64,000 bases of DNA, taken from positions 173,501 through 237,500 of the forward strand of contig CANMUS010000004.1 of the NCBI GenBank assembly GCA_947501215.1, written 5' to 3'. The notes beneath the pieces were generated by a model that had not been told where the DNA came from, did not search any database, and saw only the letters and a list, made by a program, of their open reading frames with translations. This document shows, one piece after another, positions 1 through 7,762 of the stretch (positions are counted from its first letter, which is position 1; each line of letters opens with the position of its first letter). The DNA is from an uncultured Erythrobacter sp. Its GTDB lineage: Bacteria > Pseudomonadota > Alphaproteobacteria > Sphingomonadales > Sphingomonadaceae. The position numbers and the translations under genes were made by a program.

Positions 1-396
1 GTGCGATCCGGACGAGGTGGCGAGAAGGACTGCGGCGATAATGGCTGTGAACATGAGTGTACCTCCGATGATCCAGGCCACACGGTTGCGGCGGCCCGAG
101 GTTGCTGATGGCATCGGAGTATCGGTGGCGGGCGTAGTACCGGCTATCCCGATTTGCTCGGGCGCAGCATTTTGGGGGGCGGTCTGCGGGTCTTCCGCCT
201 CCTGTTCCCCCAAGATTCTTGCGGCCTCGCGGCTGCTCGCCACCCCAAGCTTCTTGCGGGCTTCACGCAGGTAGTCGTTGACCGTGTGGACCGACAGATC
301 GAGCTCGGCGGCGGCGGATTTGGCGGTATGTCCTGCCAGCAGCAGCCGCAGGACTTCGCGCTCCCGATCCGTCAGCGAGGCGACCCCGTCTGCCAT
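1..396 (-). CDS. LuxR-type HTH regulator with C-terminal membrane anchor (3' end cut by window)
   Basis: Reading from the ATG at 396, residues 5-65 form a LuxR/GerE-type DNA-binding helix-turn-helix (LTDREREVLRLLLAG, then SVHTVNDYLREARKKLGV). A Pro/Thr/Ala-rich linker follows, and a hydrophobic segment at about residues 106-126 (VAWIIGGTLMFTAIIAAVLL) looks like a single transmembrane helix. The HTH is at the N-terminus with no receiver or autoinducer domain before it, so this is probably a membrane-tethered transcription factor whose periplasmic sensing part, if any, lies beyond position 1. The start is two bases after the gmk stop codon, on the same strand, so the two genes are probably co-transcribed. 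The target genes are unknown. Confidence 0.75.
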   Translation of the reverse strand, partial: MADGVASLTDREREVLRLLLAGHTAKSAAAELDLSVHTVNDYLREARKKLGVASSREAARILGEQEAEDPQTAPQNAAPEQIGIAGTTPATDTPMPSATSGRRNRVAWIIGGTLMFTAIIAAVLLATSSGSH

Positions 397-398
397 CG

Positions 399-1046
399 TC
401 AGCTCATCAGTTCACGGACGAAGGGGATCAGCCCGGTCTGCCGCTGGCGCTTCATCCGCTCGGCATCGAGGATTTCGCGAACCTTGGCGAAGCAAGCCTG
501 CGCATCCTCATTAATGACGACATAGTCATAGGCGTCCCAGTGGCTGATTTCCGAGCGGGCACGTTCCATGCGCGCAGCGATCACGGTTTCGGCGTCGGTC
601 CCGCGGCTGCGCAGGCGGCGCTCGAGCTCCGCGATGCTGGGGGGCAGGATGAACACGCGGACCACGTCCTGCTGGTCCTTCTGGTAAAGCTGCTGCGTAC
701 CCTGCCAGTCGATGTCGAACAGGAAATCCTGCCCGTCCTTCAGCGCATTGCGGATGCGGCCCTTGGGTGTGCCGTAGCGATGGCCGAAGACGTGCGCCCA
801 TTCGTAGAAGTCGTCCTCCTCGACCATCCGGTCGAACTCGGCATCGTCGACGAAGTAGTAATGCACCCCGTCGATCTCGCCCGGGCGCGGCGGGCGGGTC
901 GTCACGCTGACCGACAGCTTGATCTCGTCTTCGGCTTCCAGCAGCATACGGCTGATCGTCGTCTTGCCCGCGCCGCTTGGCGAAGAGAGGATGAACATCA
1001 GCCCGCGCCGTGCGAGTTTGTCTGTCGGAGCTTGGGATTCGGCCAT
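399..1046 (-). CDS. gmk: Guanylate kinase
   Basis: Guanylate kinase phosphorylates GMP to GDP with ATP in the cytoplasm, in purine nucleotide synthesis. The 215-residue protein has the P-loop SSPSGAGKTT at residues 21-30, the GMP-binding stretch SVTTRPPRPGEIDGVHYYF and the FLFDIDWQGTQQL segment that follows the lid in this family. The length is normal for bacterial Gmk (about 205-220). The gene precedes a LuxR-type regulator gene on the same strand with a two-base gap. Assignment is firm. Confidence 0.97.
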   Translation of the reverse strand: MAESQAPTDKLARRGLMFILSSPSGAGKTTISRMLLEAEDEIKLSVSVTTRPPRPGEIDGVHYYFVDDAEFDRMVEEDDFYEWAHVFGHRYGTPKGRIRNALKDGQDFLFDIDWQGTQQLYQKDQQDVVRVFILPPSIAELERRLRSRGTDAETVIAARMERARSEISHWDAYDYVVINEDAQACFAKVREILDAERMKRQRQTGLIPFVRELMS

Positions 1047-1100
1047 GCGCGCTCTTGCGCCAAGCCGGACGCCGAAATCAAGGGCGGCGGGCCGCCACGC

Positions 1101-1538
1101 CTAGATCATGCTATCGGGGTCGGCCTGTTTGCGCAGCATTTTCTCGCCGGCTGCTTTCGATTTGCGACGCGAACGCCCCCTGTCGAACAGCACCTTGAGC
1201 GCGAGACCGGTGCCGACGGCAAGTGCGCCGGGTACGGATTTCGTCGCGACCTTGGTGACGCCGTAGGCAGCCAGAGCGTTGAGGGTCGAGCGATTCTCGA
1301 CGATTTGCTTGGCGTATCCCTTGCCGTAACGCCGCCCGAGCAGGGCCTTTTCCACCGTCATGCGAGACAGCCGCCCGACACTGCGGAGGAGGATGTCGTG
1401 AATGATGAGATTGGTCGACGGATCCGGGCTCGGCCCCGGCATTTCGTCCGGGCCAATCGTCTTGTCGGTCGCCTTCTCGATCGCCGCACCTGCGCGGTCG
1501 GTCAGGTGGTTCGGTTTTTTCTTGCTGCTCAAGCCCAT
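1101..1538 (-). CDS. Conserved-looking hypothetical protein, 145 residues
   Basis: The product is small and very basic, with Lys/Arg-rich ends and a central segment (about residues 45-115) containing a weakly hydrophobic, Gly/Ala-rich stretch (GALAVGTGLALKVLF). No catalytic motif or known domain is recognisable. It sits between sspB and gmk on the same strand with short gaps (35 and 54 bases), and its codon use matches the neighbours, so it is probably a real gene. It could be a membrane-associated basic protein; no function is proposed. Confidence 0.6.
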   Translation of the reverse strand: MGLSSKKKPNHLTDRAGAAIEKATDKTIGPDEMPGPSPDPSTNLIIHDILLRSVGRLSRMTVEKALLGRRYGKGYAKQIVENRSTLNALAAYGVTKVATKSVPGALAVGTGLALKVLFDRGRSRRKSKAAGEKMLRKQADPDSMI

Positions 1539-1573
1539 GCCATGCCCCGTTCTGCCGGGGCTTCGCGCCGCGG

Positions 1574-2077
1574 CTATTTCTTGCGGCCGAAATCGACCGT
1601 GACGACGTTGGAGCCGTCTTCTGCTTCCTCAACGGCTGCATCCTCGCCCTGTTCCGACCCGTCGTTCTCGGGATGCTCGGTCGGGGCAGGGGCCATGTCG
1701 GCCACGGTCGCCTGGAATTGCAGGCCGAAATCGACTGCCGGATCGACGAATTGCGTGATCGCGGCGAAGGGAATGTCGAGCGCGGCGGGCACCTGGTTGA
1801 AGCTCAGACCGACCGAAAAGCCGTCGTCGCGCACGTTCAGGTCCCAGAACTTGTTCTGCAGGACGATGGTCATCTCGTCCGGGAACCGCTCGCGCAGACT
1901 GTCGGGGATGCTCACGCCGGGGGCGTGCGTCTTGAAGGTGATGTAGAAGTGATGCGCGCCCGGCAGTTCGCTGCCGGTTTGCTCGATTTCGCCGAGCACG
2001 CGGCCGACCACTGCGCGCAGGGCCTCCTGCACGATGGAATCGTAGGGGATCAGGCTGTCGGGCGTCTCGTCGCTCAT
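1574..2077 (-). CDS. sspB: SspB-family ClpXP adaptor
   Basis: SspB proteins bind ssrA-tagged and some regulatory substrates and deliver them to ClpXP. The 167-residue product has the alphaproteobacterial SspB fold sequence: N-terminal YDSIVQEALRAVVGRVL, then HHFYITFKTHAPGV, the MTIVLQNKFWDLNV substrate-groove strand and FSVGLSFNQVP. The last 40 residues are acidic and low-complexity and end in VTVDFGRKK, which corresponds to the flexible tail with a C-terminal ClpX-docking peptide. It is divergent from hisB across a 114-base gap. Confidence 0.88.
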   Translation of the reverse strand: MSDETPDSLIPYDSIVQEALRAVVGRVLGEIEQTGSELPGAHHFYITFKTHAPGVSIPDSLRERFPDEMTIVLQNKFWDLNVRDDGFSVGLSFNQVPAALDIPFAAITQFVDPAVDFGLQFQATVADMAPAPTEHPENDGSEQGEDAAVEEAEDGSNVVTVDFGRKK

Positions 2078-2191
2078 GGCCGCCTAGGTGTAACCGCGAG
2101 GCGCGCGGGTCAAGCGCTTTAAGCGCGGCTTTAAAACGCAGTAAGGTGCTATTTCTTGCCTATCGCCCCATGCGGCTCTAGCGCGGGCGCC
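2078..2191. promoter_or_regulatory. Divergent intergenic region sspB / hisB
   Basis: This 114-base region separates divergent sspB and hisB and must hold both promoters. It is AT-richer near 2118-2155 (TTTAAAACGCAG, then GGTGCTATTTC) and contains the small palindrome AAGCGCTT at 2114-2121. No clear operator, attenuator peptide or riboswitch for histidine control is visible. The promoter call is positional only. Confidence 0.35.
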
Positions 2192-2785
2192 ATGCGAACA
2201 GGCCGTATCGAGCGCAACACTGCGGAAACGAAAATTCTCGTCGAGGTCGATCTCGACGGGACCGGATCATACGACGTATCCACCGGCATCGGCTTTCTCG
2301 ATCACATGGTCGAGCAATTCGCCAAGCATTCCCTGATCGACGTCACGTTGAAAGTCGACGGCGACCTCCATGTCGACCAGCACCACACCACCGAGGACAG
2401 TGCGCTCGCGCTCGGCCAGGCTTTGGCGCAGGCGCTTGGCGACAAGGGTGGGATCGCGCGGTATGGCAGCGCCTATTCGCCGATGGACGAGACGCTGGTG
2501 CGCGTCGCACTCGATATATCCGGCAGGCCCTATTTCGTGTGGAAGGCGGGCTTCAGCCAGGAAAAGCTCGGCGAATGGGACGCCGAGCTGATCGAGCACT
2601 GGTTCCACTCGGTCGCTCAGACCTGCGGCCTGACGCTGCATATCGAGTTGCTTTACGGCACGAATAACCACCACATCTGCGAAAGCATCTACAAGGGCTT
2701 CGCCCGCGCGATGCGGATTGCCTGCGAAATCGATCCGCGGAAGGGTGGGGCCATTCCGAGCACGAAGGGGCAGCTCGGTGGGTGA
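2192..2785 (+). CDS. hisB: Imidazoleglycerol-phosphate dehydratase
   Basis: HisB dehydrates imidazole glycerol phosphate to imidazole acetol phosphate, the sixth step of histidine synthesis. The 197-residue monofunctional form shows both metal-binding histidine clusters: [16 protein letters not shown] and, near the end, NNHHICES. I chose the ATG at 2192 ([15 protein letters not shown]) because it matches the usual N-terminus; the longer reading from 2156 adds an unlikely extension. It is the first gene of the his cluster and overlaps hisH by 8 bases. Confidence 0.97.
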   Translation: MRTGRIERNTAETKILVEVDLDGTGSYDVSTGIGFLDHMVEQFAKHSLIDVTLKVDGDLHVDQHHTTEDSALALGQALAQALGDKGGIARYGSAYSPMDETLVRVALDISGRPYFVWKAGFSQEKLGEWDAELIEHWFHSVAQTCGLTLHIELLYGTNNHHICESIYKGFARAMRIACEIDPRKGGAIPSTKGQLGG

Positions 2786-3404
2786 GGTGATCGCGCTGGT
2801 GGATTACGGCGCGGGGAATCTCCATTCGGTCGAGAACGCGCTCCGCAAGGTCGGGGCGAAGGTGGAAGTTACCGACGATCCCGATGTCATCCGCGCGGCC
2901 GACCGGATCGTTCTTCCCGGCGTCGGCTCGTTCAAGGCGTGCGCCGAAGGCTTGCGCGCCGTCGACGGAGCGATCGAGGCGATCCACGATCGGGTCTTCG
3001 TGGGCGGCGCTCCGTTCCTCGGTATTTGTGTGGGCATGCAACTCCTCGCCACGCGCGGTCTGGAGCATGGCAGCACGCCGGGCCTCGATTGGATCGAGGG
3101 CGAGGTACGGCTGATCGAGCCAACCGATGAGAGCGTGAAAGTGCCGCATATGGGCTGGAACGATGTCGCGCTGACGCCGCATGCGAAAATGCATGACGTT
3201 GTTTATGAGGGTGAGGCCTATTTCCTCCACTCCTTCCACTTCCACGCCGATAGCGGGAAGGACGTGCTCGCCATGACCGATCACGGCGGCGGACTGGTCG
3301 CTGCGGTCGGCCGCGACAATCTGCTCGGCGTACAGTTCCATCCGGAGAAGAGCCAGCATTACGGCCTCGCAACCCTGACCCGTTTTCTGGAGTGGAAGCC
3401 TTGA
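2778..3404 (+). CDS. hisH: Imidazole glycerol phosphate synthase, glutaminase subunit
   Basis: HisH hydrolyses glutamine and channels ammonia to HisF. The class I amidotransferase triad is visible: Cys84 in [11 protein letters not shown], with His188 and Glu190 in QFHPEKSQ. The GTG at 2778 gives 208 residues, normal for the family, and overlaps the hisB stop; a GTG at 2787 ([11 protein letters not shown]) is a possible alternative. The 3' end overlaps the hisA start, so translation of hisB, hisH and hisA is probably coupled. Confidence 0.96.
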   Translation: MGEVIALVDYGAGNLHSVENALRKVGAKVEVTDDPDVIRAADRIVLPGVGSFKACAEGLRAVDGAIEAIHDRVFVGGAPFLGICVGMQLLATRGLEHGSTPGLDWIEGEVRLIEPTDESVKVPHMGWNDVALTPHAKMHDVVYEGEAYFLHSFHFHADSGKDVLAMTDHGGGLVAAVGRDNLLGVQFHPEKSQHYGLATLTRFLEWKP

Positions 3405-4138
3405 TCATCTTTCCTGCGATCGACCTTAAAGGCGGCCAAGTCGTGCGCCTCGCCGAGGGCGATATGGATCGCGCAACCGTTTATGGCGACGATCCGGCCA
3501 AGCAGGCGACGCTGTTTGCGGAGGCCGGGGCCGAGTATCTCCACGTGGTCGATCTCGACGGCTCCTTCGCGGGATCGGCGCAGAACCGCGAGGCTGTCGA
3601 GAGCATCGTCGCAGCCTTCCCCGGGCGTGTGCAATTGGGTGGCGGCATCCGCAGCCAAGAGGACGTCGAGGGCTGGCTCGATGTGGGTGTCTCGCGGATC
3701 GTGATGGGCTCGGCGGCGCTGAAGGCCCCGGAGTTCGTGAAAGCCATGGCTCGCGCCCATCCGCAGGCCATCGTCGTCGCGGTCGATGCGAAAGATGGCA
3801 TGGTCGCGACCGAGGGCTGGGCGGAGGTTTCGGACGTGCCGGTGGTCGATCTCGCCCGCCGGTTCGAGGATGCGGGTGTTGCCGCGCTGCTGTTCACCGA
3901 CATCGGGCGCGACGGTCTGCTGAAAGGCGTGAATGTCGAGGCGACGGTCGGGCTTGCACGGCAGGTCGACATCCCCGTCATCGCCAGCGGCGGCGTCGCA
4001 GGGATCGAAGACATCGAGGCGCTGAAGCCGCATGCCGCCGATGGGATCGAGGGCGTGATCACCGGACGCGCGCTCTATGACGGGCGGCTCGATCTTTCTC
4101 TAGCAATACGCACCGCCAATTGTGACGGGTCTATATGA
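3401..4138 (+). CDS. hisA: Phosphoribosylformimino-5-aminoimidazole carboxamide ribotide isomerase
   Basis: HisA isomerises ProFAR to PRFAR in a (beta/alpha)8 barrel. The N-terminal [11 protein letters not shown] and the phosphate-binding LFTDIGRDG and VIASGGVAG loops are present. I prefer the TTG start at 3401, overlapping the hisH stop, because GGAG lies 8 bases upstream (3389-3392) and gives the usual [10 protein letters not shown]; a GTG at 3392 is the alternative. The last 14 or so residues ([14 protein letters not shown]) are in AT-richer DNA and do not look like a typical HisA tail. The gene ends in an ATGA overlap with an orphan ORF instead of hisF. Confidence 0.95.
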   Translation: MIIFPAIDLKGGQVVRLAEGDMDRATVYGDDPAKQATLFAEAGAEYLHVVDLDGSFAGSAQNREAVESIVAAFPGRVQLGGGIRSQEDVEGWLDVGVSRIVMGSAALKAPEFVKAMARAHPQAIVVAVDAKDGMVATEGWAEVSDVPVVDLARRFEDAGVAALLFTDIGRDGLLKGVNVEATVGLARQVDIPVIASGGVAGIEDIEALKPHAADGIEGVITGRALYDGRLDLSLAIRTANCDGSI

Positions 4139-4530
4139 GCCGGATTGATCACGACCGCCCTGAGTTGCGGCTTAAGGACAATTTCAGGAGAGAAATTGAA
4201 AAGGTTCGCGAGAACGTTGCATCTGACTCTTCAGCGGCAAAATGGCCCAAAAGCTTAAAACCCGTCGCTGAGAATCCAAAGACTTTGGCTGCTTTAGGAG
4301 ACTTTTTCTCAAACTTAGATGCGTGGTCTGCGGGAGATTACGGAGCTTTCAATTTTTCGGAACCACCAAGCGTTCTTAAAAAAAGCTTAGAGCATCTCTT
4401 GAGGCAGAGGATCGTGTCAATCAGCGATGGATTGACGGTCGAGGATTGGCTCCGAGAACCTAATGTTGACCAAAGCGGGACGCTTGAATTGCGACCTCTA
4501 CTGATAATTTTCGTGGACCTTTGGTTATGA
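4135..4530 (+). CDS. Orphan AT-rich ORF inside the his operon, unknown function
   Basis: The predicted protein has 131 residues, is charged and mostly helical in appearance ([32 protein letters not shown]), and ends in a hydrophobic [11 protein letters not shown] recognise no family. By hand count 172 of 360 bases at 4141-4500 are G or C (about 48%), far below the his genes on either side, and it uses codons that they avoid (TTA, AAA, TCT). It starts in the overlapping ATGA that ends hisA and ends in the overlapping ATGA that starts hisF, so the his transcript keeps its coupled layout. It is probably acquired DNA; whether it is translated is uncertain. Confidence 0.6.
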   Translation: MSRIDHDRPELRLKDNFRREIEKVRENVASDSSAAKWPKSLKPVAENPKTLAALGDFFSNLDAWSAGDYGAFNFSEPPSVLKKSLEHLLRQRIVSISDGLTVEDWLREPNVDQSGTLELRPLLIIFVDLWL

Positions 4531-5300
4531 CCGTCCGCATCCGCGTCATTCCCTGCCTGGACGTCGCCGATGGGCGCGTGGTGAAGGGCGTCAATTTCGT
4601 CGATCTCAAGGATGCGGGCGACCCGGTGGAGCAAGCGCAGGCCTATGACCGCGCCGGTGCCGACGAGCTGTGTTTCCTCGATATCTCCGCCAGCCACGAG
4701 GGGCGCGGAACGCTGCTCGACATGGTGCGGCGAACGGCGGCGGTCTGCTTCATGCCACTGACCGTCGGCGGCGGGGTGCGCAGCGTGGAGGATGCGCGTG
4801 CACTCTTGCTGGCCGGCGCAGACAAGGTCGCGATCAATTCGGCTGCGGTCTCGCGGCCCGAACTGGTACGCGAAATCGCCGAGAAATTCGGCAGCCAATG
4901 CGTCGTCGCCAGCGTCGATGCGCGGGCACGTACCGAGGGCGAAGGCTTTCGCGGCTGGGAAATCTTCACTCACGGAGGCCGCAAGCCGACCGGGATCGAC
5001 GCCATCGAGCATGCCGAGCGTCTGGCAGAGTTTGGCGCGGGCGAGTTGCTGGTCACCTCGATGGACGGCGACGGGACCAAGGCGGGCTACGATCTCGAAC
5101 TGACCCGCGCGATCGCCGACAGCGTCTCGATCCCCGTGATCGCCAGCGGCGGCGTCGGCACGCTCGACCATCTGGTAGAAGGCGTGACCATAGGGCATGC
5201 GAGCGCGGTCCTTGCCGCATCGATCTTCCATTTCGGCGAGCATACCGTGGCCGAGGCTCACGCGGCGTTGCGCGCAGCGGGCTTGCCCGCCCGCGGTTGA
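4527..5300 (+). CDS. hisF: Imidazole glycerol phosphate synthase, cyclase subunit
   Basis: HisF condenses PRFAR with ammonia from HisH to give IGP and AICAR. The 257-residue barrel starts with [20 protein letters not shown], contains the first catalytic Asp in CLDV and the second in [12 protein letters not shown], and has the phosphate loops VGGGVRS and IASGGVG. The ATG at 4527 overlaps the stop of the preceding orphan ORF by ATGA; the TTG at 4521 only adds two residues. hisF is separated from its partner hisH by hisA and the orphan ORF. Confidence 0.97.
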   Translation: MTVRIRVIPCLDVADGRVVKGVNFVDLKDAGDPVEQAQAYDRAGADELCFLDISASHEGRGTLLDMVRRTAAVCFMPLTVGGGVRSVEDARALLLAGADKVAINSAAVSRPELVREIAEKFGSQCVVASVDARARTEGEGFRGWEIFTHGGRKPTGIDAIEHAERLAEFGAGELLVTSMDGDGTKAGYDLELTRAIADSVSIPVIASGGVGTLDHLVEGVTIGHASAVLAASIFHFGEHTVAEAHAALRAAGLPARG

Positions 5301-5318
5301 ACGCACAAGAAGGCGCCC

Positions 5319-5633
5319 ATGGACACGCTGACCCGTCTCGAAACCACCATCGCGAACCGCCGCGAGGCCGATCCCGACACCAGCTATGTCGCGCAGCTCA
5401 ACCATCGTGGGCTGCCCATCATGGCCCGCAAGCTGGGCGAGGAAGCGGTGGAAGCCTGCGTCGCGGCGCTCAGCGGCAGCCGCGAAGAGCTGGTCGGCGA
5501 GGCAGCGGACGTGCTCTTCCACCTCATGGTCCTGCTCGGTGCGAAGGACGTAACTTTGGCCGAAGTGCTGGCCGAACTCGACCGGCGCGAGGGGACCAGC
5601 GGTATCGACGAGAAGAATTCGAGGAGCGCGTAA
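5319..5633 (+). CDS. hisE: Phosphoribosyl-ATP pyrophosphatase
   Basis: HisE removes pyrophosphate from PR-ATP, the second step of histidine synthesis. The 104-residue monofunctional protein belongs to the MazG-like all-alpha fold, with the metal-binding KLGEEAVEACVAAL and EELVGEAADVLFHLMVLL helices. It follows hisF after 18 bases, and its TAA shares one base with the next ATG. hisI, hisG and hisD are not in this window. Confidence 0.95.
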   Translation: MDTLTRLETTIANRREADPDTSYVAQLNHRGLPIMARKLGEEAVEACVAALSGSREELVGEAADVLFHLMVLLGAKDVTLAEVLAELDRREGTSGIDEKNSRSA

Positions 5634-6013
5634 TGCCGATCGACCCGACCCAGCCCTATGACGACGACAACATCTTCGCGAAGATCCTGCGCGGGGAAAT
5701 CCCCTCGAACAAAGTCTATGAAGACGAGTGGGTTTTCGCTTTCGAGGACATCAATCCGCAGGCCGAGGTCCACACGCTGGTGATCCCCAAGGGCCGCTAC
5801 GTCAGCTGGGACGATTTTAGCGCAAAGGCTTCTGCCGAGGAAATCGCAGGCTTCGTGCGCGCCGTGGGCAAGGTCGCGCGCGACAAGGATCTGGTCGAGC
5901 CTGGCTACCGCATGATGGCCAATGTCGGAGCGCATGGCGGCCAGGAAGTGCCGCATCTGCATGTGCACCTCTTCGGTGGTGAGCCGCTCGGCCCAATGAT
6001 TGCGCGAAGATAG
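5633..6013 (+). CDS. HIT-family nucleotide-binding protein (Hint type)
   Basis: The 126-residue protein carries the histidine triad near its end (PHLHVHLFGG) and the N-terminal DDDNIFAKILRGEIPSNKVYED signature of the Hint/HinT branch, whose members hydrolyse aminoacyl-AMP and purine phosphoramidates. The ATG at 5633 overlaps the hisE stop by one base, so the gene is part of the his transcript, a common arrangement in alphaproteobacteria. Its in vivo substrate cannot be told from sequence. Confidence 0.92.
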   Translation: MPIDPTQPYDDDNIFAKILRGEIPSNKVYEDEWVFAFEDINPQAEVHTLVIPKGRYVSWDDFSAKASAEEIAGFVRAVGKVARDKDLVEPGYRMMANVGAHGGQEVPHLHVHLFGGEPLGPMIARR

Positions 6014-6054
6014 GCTCCCTGCTTTCGAACATTTTCACCGCCTCCATGCCTCGT

Positions 6055-6075
6055 TTCATCGCCGTTCATGTTCAG
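6055..6075 (+). promoter_or_regulatory. TTCAT direct-repeat element upstream of the tol-pal operon
   Basis: Within the 115-base gap after the HIT gene, TTCAT occurs at 6055-6059 and 6065-6069, followed by TTCAG at 6071-6075. The spacing of about 10 bases places the repeats on one face of the helix. The element is 54 bases before ybgC. A near-identical block, TTCATCGCCGTT followed by CAT, occurs at 35761-35776 upstream of the DUF1134 gene. It could be a response-regulator site for envelope genes; that is inference. Confidence 0.35.
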
Positions 6076-6128
6076 GAGTCGAATGCCGTCTTTGCAGCGA
6101 ATTTCCGCTGCGCTAGAGCGCCGTTCGA

Positions 6129-6581
6129 ATGCTTTTACCCAATCCCCCCGACGGCGTGATCGATGGCAGTCGCCACCTCTATGCGGTGCGCGTCTATTAT
6201 GAAGACACGGACCTGTCGGGCATCACCTATCACGCGAATTATCTGCGCTGGTTCGAGCGTGCACGCAGCGATTTGCTCCGCCGGCTGGAGATCGACCAGC
6301 GATCTGCGATCGAGGACGGGACGGGCGCCTACGCCGTGTCCGAACTCTCTCTGAAATATCTTACCCCCGCCAAACTCGATGACGATGTCACGATCGTCAC
6401 CACTTGCACGCAGATGCGCGCGGCCTCGTGCCGCATGCACCAGCGGGCGTTACGCGGGGATGATTTGCTGGCCGAGGCACATTTGCGCGTCGGCTTCGTT
6501 TCACCCGAGGGTCGGCCCGTGCGCCAACCCGAAGAATGGCGCGCGGCTTTTGCGCGTTTCGGTATCCAAGAGGGCGAATGA
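6129..6581 (+). CDS. ybgC: Tol-Pal associated acyl-CoA thioesterase
   Basis: YbgC is a hotdog-fold thioesterase encoded first in most tol-pal operons. The 150-residue product has the family motif with the catalytic aspartate in VYYEDTDLSGITYHANYLRW. The 3' end overlaps tolQ by ATGA. The thioesterase acts in the cytoplasm on short or phospholipid-related acyl-CoA; its connection to Tol-Pal is known by gene order, not mechanism. Confidence 0.95.
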   Translation: MLLPNPPDGVIDGSRHLYAVRVYYEDTDLSGITYHANYLRWFERARSDLLRRLEIDQRSAIEDGTGAYAVSELSLKYLTPAKLDDDVTIVTTCTQMRAASCRMHQRALRGDDLLAEAHLRVGFVSPEGRPVRQPEEWRAAFARFGIQEGE

Positions 6582-7276
6582 CCACACTTTCCATGCTTGC
6601 AGCCGCTGCCCCGACGCGGCTCGATCCGATCGAATTGTTTCTCGATGCGGACATCGTCGTCCAGCTGGTCATGGCGGGCCTCTTGCTCGCCAGCATCTGG
6701 GTCTGGATGATCATCGTCAGCTTCAGCCTGCGCATGGCGCGCACCCGCAAGCGCACGATCGCCTACGAAAGCGAGTTCTGGCAGGCGGACAATTTTGATC
6801 GCTTCATGTCCGAACGTGGCAACAAGGATATTCCCGCCGCTCGCGTCGCGCAGGCAGCGGTCAGCGAATGGCGCAAGTCGACCAAGGGCGAGGTGCGCGA
6901 CAAGGAGGCGCTGCGCGACCGCATCGGCGTGGCGATGGACAGCCAGATCGCGCTGGAGGCGGACGAGATCGCCGAACGGCTCAACTTCCTCGCCACGGTC
7001 GGCTCGGTCGCGCCCTTCGTCGGCCTGTTCGGTACCGTCTGGGGGATCATGAACAGCTTCTTCCAGATCGGTGCTCAGGAGAGCAGCTCGCTCGCCGTGG
7101 TCGCTCCGGGTATCTCCGAGGCACTATTCGCGACCGCAATCGGCCTGTTCGCCGCCATTCCCGCGGTGATCGCCTATAACCGCTTCAGCCACCGGGTGGA
7201 CCGCTACGAAGCGCGGCTGCAGCGCTTTGCGGACAAGCTGTCCGCGACATTCAGCCGCCAGCTGGAGCAAAGGTAA
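6578..7276 (+). CDS. tolQ: Tol-Pal inner-membrane proton channel subunit TolQ
   Basis: TolQ forms, with TolR, the proton-motive-force-driven stator that energises TolA. The 232-residue protein has a first membrane helix at about residues 27-47 ([22 protein letters not shown]) and two later helices separated by a long cytoplasmic loop, with the conserved [22 protein letters not shown] and [19 protein letters not shown] segments. The ATG at 6578 overlaps the ybgC stop; the upstream extension from 6536 is coding sequence of ybgC in another frame. Confidence 0.96.
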   Translation: MTTLSMLAAAAPTRLDPIELFLDADIVVQLVMAGLLLASIWVWMIIVSFSLRMARTRKRTIAYESEFWQADNFDRFMSERGNKDIPAARVAQAAVSEWRKSTKGEVRDKEALRDRIGVAMDSQIALEADEIAERLNFLATVGSVAPFVGLFGTVWGIMNSFFQIGAQESSSLAVVAPGISEALFATAIGLFAAIPAVIAYNRFSHRVDRYEARLQRFADKLSATFSRQLEQR

Positions 7277-7759
7277 ATGGCGATAAGCCTTGCCTCGGGC
7301 GGACGCCGCCGCGTCAGGCGGCGCGGGCGCGGCGGTCGTCGCCCGATGTCCGAAATCAACGTCACGCCCTTTGTCGACGTCATGTTGGTGCTGCTGATCA
7401 TCTTCATGGTGACCGCGCCGCTGCTGACCGCTGGGGTGCCGATCAACTTGCCCGACAGCCGTGCCGATTCGCTGCCACAGGAGGCGCAGCAGGTTACGAT
7501 CAGCATCGACGAGGGCGGCTATGTCTATATCGACGACGCGCAGGTCGCGGTCGGCGGCTTGCCGCAGGCGCTCGAGAATATTCCGCGCACGGACGACGGC
7601 CCGGATATCACCCTGCGGGCCGATCGCGGACTGGATTACGGGCGTGTGATGGCGGTGATGGGCGAACTCAATCGCGCCGGGCTCAACCGCATCGCGCTGG
7701 TGACGAACGGCGGCCAGGTCTCCGCCCCGGTCAACAACGGTTCATCGACGGAGGAATAG
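7277..7759 (+). CDS. tolR: Tol-Pal subunit TolR (ExbD/TolR family)
   Basis: TolR is the second stator subunit. The 160-residue protein has an Arg/Gly-rich cytoplasmic N-terminus, then [27 protein letters not shown], which holds the single membrane helix with the protonatable Asp (FVDVMLVLL), then a periplasmic domain. It starts immediately after the tolQ stop codon and is followed by a strong GGAGGA site (7750-7755) for tolA. Confidence 0.95.
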   Translation: MAISLASGGRRRVRRRGRGGRRPMSEINVTPFVDVMLVLLIIFMVTAPLLTAGVPINLPDSRADSLPQEAQQVTISIDEGGYVYIDDAQVAVGGLPQALENIPRTDDGPDITLRADRGLDYGRVMAVMGELNRAGLNRIALVTNGGQVSAPVNNGSSTEE

Positions 7760-7762
7760 CCG

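Noticed and set aside
540..1946. Long plus-strand ORF across gmk, the unknown gene and sspB
   Set aside because: It is antisense to three genes with known motifs; high GC produces long non-coding frames.
5601..5700. Long plus frame 4670-6013 as one protein
   Set aside because: Only its last 126 codons encode the HIT protein; the rest is the hisF and hisE region in another frame.
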